DNA of 50,338 bases, taken from contig NZ_SNXC01000011.1 in the NCBI RefSeq assembly GCF_004362145.1, forward strand, positions 1-50,338. Reading direction: 5' to 3'. Position numbers and translations under genes: made by a program. This document shows positions 44,328 to 50,338 of this stretch, piece after piece. Source of the stretch: Marinomonas balearica. GTDB lineage: Bacteria > Pseudomonadota > Gammaproteobacteria > Pseudomonadales > Marinomonadaceae. The stretch's first letter is position 1; every line of letters starts with the position of its first letter. The notes below the pieces were generated by a model. The model had not been told where the DNA came from and searched no databases. It saw nothing but the letters and a program-made list of their open reading frames with translations.

Positions 44328-44513
44328 TTTTATACCTATCATAAAATGAGATGAGCGCACTGTTATTTATGTGCTCTATTTCAATTCATTCGTTGAAATG
44401 CCCACATTCTGACAGCGCTGGTTTAATCGTGATCAATTTTGAGACGCGACTATAAACTCAATTTGTAGGGCATGGCAATGGTAAAAGCAAGGGAGTGTGT
44501 TGATATGGAGCAA

Positions 44514-44559
44514 AAAAAGCACAAAATCAAAGGAAGTTCTCCCATGACTTGTGCTTTTT
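44514..44559 (-). terminator. terminator after ntrC
   Basis: AAAAAGCACAA (44514-44524) and TTGTGCTTTTT (44549-44559) pair across a 24-nt loop. On the minus strand the stem is followed by a seven-T run, 48 bases after the ntrC stop. Confidence 0.65.
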
Positions 44560-44607
44560 AGATTATTTACTGATCAATAGTAACTTGATTAGGTAATTAG
44601 ATGACTT

Positions 44608-46044
44608 TTAATCGTCATCTTGATCGCTGTTATCAATGCCTAATTCTTTGATTTTCCGTGTGAGCGTGTTACGGCCCCAGCCTAATAGAAGTGATGCATC
44701 ACGGCGACGGCCAGCCGTGTGTTTTAGGGCTGTTTCGATCATGATGCGCTCGAATTTCGGTACGACTTGGTCAAGAATGGCTTTCTGACCACTGGCTAGA
44801 GTATCGTCTACCCAGCTTTTTAGTGCATCTTCCCAAGATCCAAACGGTTGTTCACTTGGCGTAGTGTTAAGCAGCTCTGGTGGTAAGTCTTCAATAAGAA
44901 CTTCTCGACCTGATGCCATTACGATCAACCAACGACATGTGTTTTCTAATTGTCGAACATTGCCGGGCCACTCTAATCGACTTAGGTAGCTTTCGGTTTC
45001 AGGTGTCAGCGTTTTCGGTTCGACGGCCAATTCTTCTGCTGCGCGACTTAAAAAGTGACGAGCGAGTTTTGGAATGTCTTCTCGACGCTCTGCCAATTTA
45101 GGCAAATGTACACGGATGACGTTTAAACGGTGGAAAAGATCCTCACGAAATGAGCCTGTCTCAACCAAACCTTCTAAATTTTGGTGTGTTGCTGCGATAA
45201 TTCGAACGTCAACTTTTACAGGAGTGTGACCTCCAACTCGATAGAACTCACCGTCAGCAAGCACTCGAAGTAACCGTGTTTGGGTTTCCGCAGGCATGTC
45301 GCCGATTTCATCAAGGAACAGTGTGCCACCATTTGCTTGTTCAAAACGACCTCGTCGTTGGGTGTTTGCTCCCGTGAATGCGCCTTTCTCATGCCCAAAT
45401 AGTTCTGACTCGATTAAATCGTGAGGAATCGCAGCCATATTGAGTGCAATGAAAGGATTGGATGCACGCGGACTATGACGGTGCAGTGCTTGAGCAACTA
45501 ATTCTTTACCCGTGCCTGATTCACCATTAATCAAGACCGTAATATTTGAGTTTGCCAATCGGCCAATAGCACGGAAAACCTCCTGCATAGCAGGCGCTTC
45601 ACCAATAATTTCTTTATTAACGTCTTCGTCTTCTTCAACGACAGCGACTTCAGGTTCGGACGGCATTGATTTTTTATGATGAATAATAGCCCGTTTTACG
45701 AGGCTTACGGCTTCCTCAACATCAAACGGTTTAGGCAGGTATTCAAATGCCCCACCTTGGTATGATGCAACGGCACTTTCTAAATCAGAATGTGCCGTCA
45801 TGATGATGACGGGAAGGTAAGGGTGCTCAGTTTGAAGTTTGTTAAGCAGCGTTAGGCCGTCCATTCCTGGCATACGTATGTCACTGATGATAACGCTTGG
45901 CTGTTCTTTATCGAGTAATGTAGTAAGGGACTCAGCGGATTCAAACAATCGACACTGAATGCCTTCTTGTTCAAGTGTTTTCTCTAAAACCCAGCGTATT
46001 GAACGATCATCATCTACTATCCATACGGTATCTTGGGGCTGCAT
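44608..46044 (-). CDS. glnG: Nitrogen regulation response regulator NtrC
   Basis: This 478-residue sigma-54 activator has a receiver domain with the phospho-Asp in IISDIRMPG, an AAA+ domain with Walker A GESGTGKE and the sigma-54 contact loop GAFTGA, and a Fis-type DNA-binding helix ([25 protein letters not shown]). ATG 46044 has a strong AAGGAGG upstream and overlaps the ntrB stop (TAATG). Phosphorylated by NtrB under nitrogen limitation, it would activate glnA and the liv operon in this window. Confidence 0.96.
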   Translation of the reverse strand: MQPQDTVWIVDDDRSIRWVLEKTLEQEGIQCRLFESAESLTTLLDKEQPSVIISDIRMPGMDGLTLLNKLQTEHPYLPVIIMTAHSDLESAVASYQGGAFEYLPKPFDVEEAVSLVKRAIIHHKKSMPSEPEVAVVEEDEDVNKEIIGEAPAMQEVFRAIGRLANSNITVLINGESGTGKELVAQALHRHSPRASNPFIALNMAAIPHDLIESELFGHEKGAFTGANTQRRGRFEQANGGTLFLDEIGDMPAETQTRLLRVLADGEFYRVGGHTPVKVDVRIIAATHQNLEGLVETGSFREDLFHRLNVIRVHLPKLAERREDIPKLARHFLSRAAEELAVEPKTLTPETESYLSRLEWPGNVRQLENTCRWLIVMASGREVLIEDLPPELLNTTPSEQPFGSWEDALKSWVDDTLASGQKAILDQVVPKFERIMIETALKHTAGRRRDASLLLGWGRNTLTRKIKELGIDNSDQDDD

Positions 46045-47126
46045 TAGTGTTCCTCCTTCTCGACGCATTGCGTCTCAATGGGTATTAGTATGTTAAATTC
46101 GGTTTTTTGTGGCTGGCTGCTGCATTCGATAATGCCACTGTGCTGATGAATTGAAGATTGAGCAATCGATAGCCCTAACCCAGTTCCATCTGCCCGGCCA
46201 CTTACCATTGGATAAAAAAGTGATTTCATGATGTGCTCAGGGATGCCAGGCCCATTGTCAATAATGCTAATTTTGCACACTAAACGATGGCGATTCGCAC
46301 CTATCGTAAACTGGCGTAATGTACGTGTTATCAATTTTATCCTTCGATCATCATTCTCTGGTTGAGAGAGAAGTGCTTGCATGGCGTTTCGGATAACGTT
46401 CAACAGCGCTTGAATTAATTGCGATTCATCTCCAATCATTTCTGGAATACTTGGATCATAGTCACGATCAATGACGATTTCTCCGTTGGACTCTACATCT
46501 ATAAGCTGTTTGACTCGCTCAATGACGCGATGAATATTAAGTTCTTTTTTCTGCGGTAATTGACGTGGCCCAAGCAACCTGTCAACTAAATCACGCAGCC
46601 GGTCAGATTCTTCAATAATGACTTGAGTATAATCTTTTAAGGCTTCGTCTTTGAAAGCCCGACCAATGAGTTGTGCCGCTCCGCGAATACCACCCAATGG
46701 ATTTTTAATCTCGTGCGCTAAACCTCGAACGAGCTCTTTGCTGGATTCGTGATTAGCGATTAAGTCATCTTCCTGTGAGATGCGTTTTACACGATCGCGC
46801 GCGTGCAATTCAATAATAAGGCTTTCAGTAGTGTTAATGGATCCCATTACGGGTGTCACAGTGTAATCACATACAACAGCTCGGCCATCAACTAACGTGA
46901 TTTTGGCTTCGCGTTTGGTAAAAGGATGTCCAGATTCGATTGCTGATTTTAATGCTAGAACACTGCTCTCATCTTCAGAGAACGCAGCGCCAAGGTCTTG
47001 CCCATAAATACGTCGACGACTAACGTGCAGAAACATCTCTGCCGAAGGGTTAAGGTATTCAATTTTCATCTCGCTGTTTAACTGCAGCACGGCAGTAGAA
47101 AGATGGTCGATCAACAAACTATGCAC
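46044..47126 (-). CDS. glnL: Nitrogen regulation sensor histidine kinase NtrB
   Basis: This 360-residue cytosolic kinase has an N-terminal PAS domain (about 5-115), the phospho-accepting His138 in RGLAHEIKNPLGG, and a HATPase domain (N-box LLNVIRNAMQAL, G1 DNGPGIP, G2 GTGLGLSIAQS). It responds to PII and phosphorylates NtrC. It is co-transcribed with ntrC, one-base overlap, downstream of glnA. Confidence 0.95.
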   Translation of the reverse strand: MHSLLIDHLSTAVLQLNSEMKIEYLNPSAEMFLHVSRRRIYGQDLGAAFSEDESSVLALKSAIESGHPFTKREAKITLVDGRAVVCDYTVTPVMGSINTTESLIIELHARDRVKRISQEDDLIANHESSKELVRGLAHEIKNPLGGIRGAAQLIGRAFKDEALKDYTQVIIEESDRLRDLVDRLLGPRQLPQKKELNIHRVIERVKQLIDVESNGEIVIDRDYDPSIPEMIGDESQLIQALLNVIRNAMQALLSQPENDDRRIKLITRTLRQFTIGANRHRLVCKISIIDNGPGIPEHIMKSLFYPMVSGRADGTGLGLSIAQSSIHQHSGIIECSSQPQKTEFNILIPIETQCVEKEEH

Positions 47127-47265
47127 GAAACTTTGCCTCTTTTAGATCGTCGTACTTTTGAGTCTCATGAAGACAGGTTATTACTAACTGCAAAAAACGA
47201 ACCAACATTGGGCACAAGGAAAACCTTATGATTATAGAGATTTATCATAACCATAATAGATTGAG

Positions 47266-47282
47266 TGAACCATAATGGTGCG
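47266..47282. promoter_or_regulatory. NtrC-box candidate upstream of ntrB
   Basis: TGAAC-N7-GTGCG (TGAACCATAATGGTGCG) keeps 8 of 10 bases of TGCAC-N7-GTGCA. It lies about 140 bp before the ntrB start, where the NtrC-repressed glnL promoter site is found in enteric bacteria. Confidence 0.45.
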
Positions 47283-47310
47283 AGTTTTTATTCTGTGCTT
47301 TTATATGGGC

Positions 47311-47342
47311 AAAAAAAAGCCCTGATAATGATCAGAGCTTTT
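47311..47342 (-). terminator. terminator after glnA
   Basis: A stem AAAAGC-x-CTGAT / ATCAG-x-GCTTTT with one internal mismatch is followed by a T run on the minus strand. It separates glnA from ntrBC, so read-through or a separate promoter must serve ntrBC. Confidence 0.75.
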
Positions 47343-47393
47343 CGTGTGTATTTCTAGGTTGCTTGATTAGACTACAAGCAACTCATTCGAAAA

Positions 47394-48800
47394 TTAAACG
47401 CTGTAGTAAAGTTCAAACTCAATTGGGTGAGTTGTCATGTTAACGCGTTCAACTTCTTCAGATTTCAGAGCGATGTAACCATCGATCATGTCATCAGAGA
47501 ATACGCCGCCTTGAGTTAGGAACTCGCGATCTTCGTCAAGACACTTAAGTGCTTCTTCTAGGCTACCTGCAACCGTTGGGATTGCAGCAGCTTCTTCAGC
47601 AGGTAGGTCGTAAAGATCTTTATCAGCAGCATCGCCAGGGTGGATCTTGTTTTTGATACCGTCGATACCAGCCATAAGCATTGCAGAAAATGCTAGGTAT
47701 GGGTTAGCAGTTGGATCAGGGAAACGTGCTTCAATACGCTTACCTTTAGGGCTAGCAACGTAAGGAATACGGATAGAAGCAGAACGGTTACGAGCAGAGT
47801 AAGCTAGCATAACTGGCGCTTCGAAGCCTGGAACAAGACGCTTGTAAGAGTTTGTAGAAGCGTTTGCAAAAGCGTTGATTGCTTTAGCGTGTTTGATGAT
47901 TCCGCCAATGTAGTACAAAGCCATTTCTGATAGGCCAGCGTACTGATCACCAGAGAATTGGTTTACGCCATCTTTCCAGAAAGATTGGTGAACGTGCATA
48001 CCTGAACCGTTGTCACCAACGATTGGCTTAGGCATGAAAGTCGCAGTCTTGCCGTAAGCGTGAGCAACATTGTGTACACAGTACTTAAGAATCTGAACTT
48101 CGTCCGCTTTTTTAACAAGCGTATTGAATTTAGCACCGATTTCGTTTTGACCTGCAGTCGCTACTTCGTGGTGGTGTACTTCAATTTCAAGTCCCATTGT
48201 TTCCATAGCGCCACACATTGCGCCACGAAGATCGTGATGAGAATCAACTGGTGGTACAGGGAAGTAACCGCCTTTAACGAATGGACGGTGACCCATGTTA
48301 CCGCCTTCGATTTTCTTGTTAGATGCCCAAGCTGCTTCTTCTGCATTGATTTCTACAGAACAACCAGACATGTCAGCTTTCCAGCGAACATCGTCAAATA
48401 CAAAGAACTCAGGTTCTGGGCCAAAGAATGCAGTGTCGCCAAGACCTGTAGATTGCAAGAACTCTTCAGCACGTATTGCAACAGAACGAGGATCACGATC
48501 GTAGCCTTGCATTGTAGCTGGCTCGATAATGTTACAACGAACGATAACTGTAGGTTCTTCAGTGAAAGGATCGATAACAGATGCGTCGTCTTGAGGCATC
48601 ATAATCATGTCAGATTCATTAATGCCTTTCCAACCAGCAATCGAAGAGCCGTCAAACATTTGACCGTTTTCGAAAAACTCTTCGTCAACGGTTGATGCTG
48701 GGATAGAAACGTGTTGCTCTTTACCACGGAAGTCGGTGAAACGTAGGTCAACCCACTTAGCGTCGTGCTCAGCAATCAAGGCAAGAGTCTTGTTTGACAT
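47394..48800 (-). CDS. glnA: Glutamine synthetase type I
   Basis: This 468-residue enzyme makes glutamine from glutamate, ammonia and ATP. It has [22 protein letters not shown], the ATP-site [29 protein letters not shown] and the adenylylation-site Tyr in DLYDLPAEE, which marks GSI-beta enzymes controlled by adenylyltransferase. ATG 48800 with GGAGAA upstream is preferred to the longer in-frame start at 48860, which lies in the leader. Expression is probably from a sigma-54 promoter under NtrC. Confidence 0.97.
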   Translation of the reverse strand: MSNKTLALIAEHDAKWVDLRFTDFRGKEQHVSIPASTVDEEFFENGQMFDGSSIAGWKGINESDMIMMPQDDASVIDPFTEEPTVIVRCNIIEPATMQGYDRDPRSVAIRAEEFLQSTGLGDTAFFGPEPEFFVFDDVRWKADMSGCSVEINAEEAAWASNKKIEGGNMGHRPFVKGGYFPVPPVDSHHDLRGAMCGAMETMGLEIEVHHHEVATAGQNEIGAKFNTLVKKADEVQILKYCVHNVAHAYGKTATFMPKPIVGDNGSGMHVHQSFWKDGVNQFSGDQYAGLSEMALYYIGGIIKHAKAINAFANASTNSYKRLVPGFEAPVMLAYSARNRSASIRIPYVASPKGKRIEARFPDPTANPYLAFSAMLMAGIDGIKNKIHPGDAADKDLYDLPAEEAAAIPTVAGSLEEALKCLDEDREFLTQGGVFSDDMIDGYIALKSEEVERVNMTTHPIEFELYYSV

Positions 48801-48887
48801 AAATGTTCTCCAAAATGGTTTAAATGAAATCAATTTTCGATTTGGGTACGAGTGCTTCAAAAAGAAGCATTAATTGCCAAACAATAA

Positions 48888-48903
48888 AGCATAAGCCATG
48901 CCA
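48888..48903 (-). promoter_or_regulatory. sigma-54 promoter of glnA
   Basis: Read on the minus strand, TGGCATG-GCTT-ATGCT matches TGGCACG-N4-TTGCW at 10 of 12 positions, with GG and GC intact. It predicts a start near 48876 and a leader of about 76 nt. Confidence 0.7.
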
Positions 48904-49009
48904 GAATGTTGGGCAAAAAATTAAGTTCTTAAAAAACAATGCCTTACAAAGTTGCTGTATGAAAAATGCACACTTAGCCAGCAGGGATTCAGCCTTAAAT
49001 TCTCTTTTC

Positions 49010-49027
49010 TGCTTTATATTGGTGCAA
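49010..49027. promoter_or_regulatory. NtrC box (promoter-proximal) upstream of glnA
   Basis: TGCTTTATATTGGTGCAA is almost the E. coli glnA NtrC site AGCACTATATTGGTGCAA. It is about 110-125 bp upstream of the sigma-54 promoter, the normal enhancer position. Confidence 0.65.
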
Positions 49028-49039
49028 TAATGGTCTTTG

Positions 49040-49057
49040 CGTTTATTTTTGGTGCAA
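49040..49057. promoter_or_regulatory. NtrC box (promoter-distal) upstream of glnA
   Basis: A perfect GGTGCAA half site with a weaker partner, centred 30 bp (about three turns) from the first box. Paired sites with this spacing permit cooperative NtrC binding. Confidence 0.5.
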
Positions 49058-49132
49058 AAATATATTTTGTCCTGTCTGCCTTATTCATTATACTGTGCGC
49101 CTTTTTTGAACAACTGTTAGACAGACTACCCA

Positions 49133-50338
49133 ATGAAATTCATAGTTAAATTCTTTCCTGAAATAACCATTAAGAGTCGACCTGTGCGTAAAGCTTTTAT
49201 AAAGCAACTTCGTCACAATATCCGCCTCGTGTTGCGCAATTATGACGATGACGTTGTCGTTGCTGGTAATTGGGACTTTATAGAAGTACTGTCGGAAAAG
49301 GATGGTCTGCGTGAAGGCTTTACCAATGCTCTATCTAATATTGCAGGTATCGCACACTTTCAATACGTAAGAGAGTTCTCTTTCACCACGTTAGATGATG
49401 TTGCTGAAGAAGCGGCTAAAACCTATGGTGACGCAATCAAAGATGCTGTTTTTGCTGTACGTGTTCGCCGTGTGGGTCAGCATGACTTCTCTTCGGTAGA
49501 CGCAGAGCGACATATTGGTGGTTGTTTAAAAGCCCGTTGTGGTGCGCTAGCGGTTAGACTGAAAAACCCTGAGGTGCTTGTTCCAATCGATATTCGTGAT
49601 GATCGAGTGTGGATTATCGAACAACGCGTTGAAGGTTTGGGTGGCTACCCAATTGGCTCGCAGGATTCTGTTCTGTCCCTTATTTCTGGTGGTTTTGATT
49701 CAACTGTCAGCTCTTACCTAACAATGAGTCGTGGTTTAAAAACCCATTTTTGCTTTTTTAATTTGGGTGGCGACGCGCATGAAATCGGCGTTAAGCAAGT
49801 ATCTCATTACCTTTGGGAGAAATACGGCTCAAATATCAACGTTAAATTTGTCACCGTCCCATTTGAAGACGTAGTGGCAGAAATACTCACAAAAGTAGAT
49901 AACTCTGAAATGGGCGTTATCTTAAAGCGCATGATGCTTCGAGCAGCATCTGAAGTTATGGAAGGCTTAAACGCTAAAGCCCTTGTGACAGGTGAGAGTG
50001 TTGCTCAGGTTTCGAGTCAAACACTGATAAACTTGAAAGTGATCGATCAAGTGACAGAAAACTTAGTCATTCGACCGCTTATCACAATGAATAAACAAGA
50101 CATTATTAATAAATCCATTGATATTGGAACTGAGCCGTTTGCGGCGAGTATGCCAGAGTACTGTGGCGTGATTTCTGTAAAACCTACCACACGTGCAAAA
50201 ATGCATCGTATCGAACGTGAAGAAAACAAGTTTGATATGTCCGTATTGGAAAACGCAGTAAACAGTGCTCGTGTTGTTTCAATTCAAAACGTAATGGATG
50301 ATGTCGAAAAGCAATATCAAGGTGAAATCCCTGTCGTG
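49133..50338 (+). CDS. thiI: tRNA 4-thiouridine synthetase ThiI (partial, cut by window end)
   Basis: 402 codons are present, with no stop before the window end. The N-terminal ferredoxin-like and THUMP domains (MKFIVKFFPEITIKSRPVRKAF; RVRRVGQHDFSSVDAERHIGG) are followed by the PP-loop SGGFDSTVS (185-193), HFCFFNLGGDAHEIGVKQVSHYLW, and the conserved KRMMLRAAS and MPEYCGVIS. ThiI transfers sulfur to U8 of tRNA and to thiamine precursors. The C-terminal rhodanese domain found in E. coli would lie beyond the window. The gene is divergent from glnA. Confidence 0.95.
   Translation, partial: MKFIVKFFPEITIKSRPVRKAFIKQLRHNIRLVLRNYDDDVVVAGNWDFIEVLSEKDGLREGFTNALSNIAGIAHFQYVREFSFTTLDDVAEEAAKTYGDAIKDAVFAVRVRRVGQHDFSSVDAERHIGGCLKARCGALAVRLKNPEVLVPIDIRDDRVWIIEQRVEGLGGYPIGSQDSVLSLISGGFDSTVSSYLTMSRGLKTHFCFFNLGGDAHEIGVKQVSHYLWEKYGSNINVKFVTVPFEDVVAEILTKVDNSEMGVILKRMMLRAASEVMEGLNAKALVTGESVAQVSSQTLINLKVIDQVTENLVIRPLITMNKQDIINKSIDIGTEPFAASMPEYCGVISVKPTTRAKMHRIEREENKFDMSVLENAVNSARVVSIQNVMDDVEKQYQGEIPVV

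Noticed and set aside
48060..48695. 211-residue antisense frame inside glnA
   Set aside because: Mirror frame of the strongly biased glnA codons; no protein features.
48952..49149. Hydrophobic 65-residue reading frame before thiI
   Set aside because: It covers the two glnA NtrC boxes and overlaps the thiI start by 17 nt; no good ribosome site and no recognised family. More likely chance.

Overview
The window looks like chromosomal DNA of a marine gammaproteobacterium of the Oceanospirillales, most like Marinomonas. This rests on moderate GC, gammaproteobacterial gene orders (gpmI-envC-ctpA-yibQ; rhodanese-grxC-secB; glnA-ntrB-ntrC beside thiI) and protein sequences. The genus is an inference made without a database search.

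Left part (1-10.6 kb). The first 1.4 kb reads as an integron gene cassette: a PD-(D/E)XK nuclease-family gene between two attC-like imperfect palindromes. It is followed by an AraC regulator, a FabA-type dehydratase, a small ABM-domain protein, an unusual trpR-trpE-trpG operon with a TrpR-operator-like palindrome over its promoter, a YHYH lipoprotein and a GNAT acetyltransferase. An 827-base gap then holds a strong CsrB/RsmB-type regulatory RNA: 25 GGA motifs in about 465 nt, many in small hairpin loops, with a terminator and two GacA-box-like sites upstream. Next come an LRR-protein kinase and an unknown 195-residue protein whose LTGC...H pattern recalls CNF/BLF1/CheD deamidases.

Middle part (10.6-26.4 kb). 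Here are glutaminase, two cyclic-di-GMP proteins (CHASE-PAS-GGDEF-EAL and EAL-CBS-GGDEF), an LpxH-like phosphatase, the divergent pobR/pobA pair for 4-hydroxybenzoate, a lipoprotein operon (small CPYC membrane peptide, COG3014 lipoprotein, LpoB-like, LPP20-like), the rhodanese-grxC-secB operon and an unknown lipoprotein.

Right part (26.4-50.3 kb). A lysine/pipecolate catabolic cluster (DUF1338/HglS-like, LysR, amaB, amaA, LysR) precedes the envelope operon gpmI-envC-ctpA-yibQ, a livJHMGF amino-acid ABC transporter, tsaC, a DUF3461 gene, ntrC-ntrB-glnA and the 5' part of thiI. The right end is linked by nitrogen control. glnA has a sigma-54 promoter with upstream NtrC boxes, an NtrC-like box precedes ntrB, and the liv operon has its own sigma-54 promoter plus a perfect-half-site NtrC box. 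The genes for sensing nitrogen, assimilating ammonia and importing amino acids therefore probably form one local NtrC regulon. The lysine catabolic cluster would feed carbon and nitrogen into the same economy.

No rRNA, tRNA, CRISPR array, transposase or integrase was seen.
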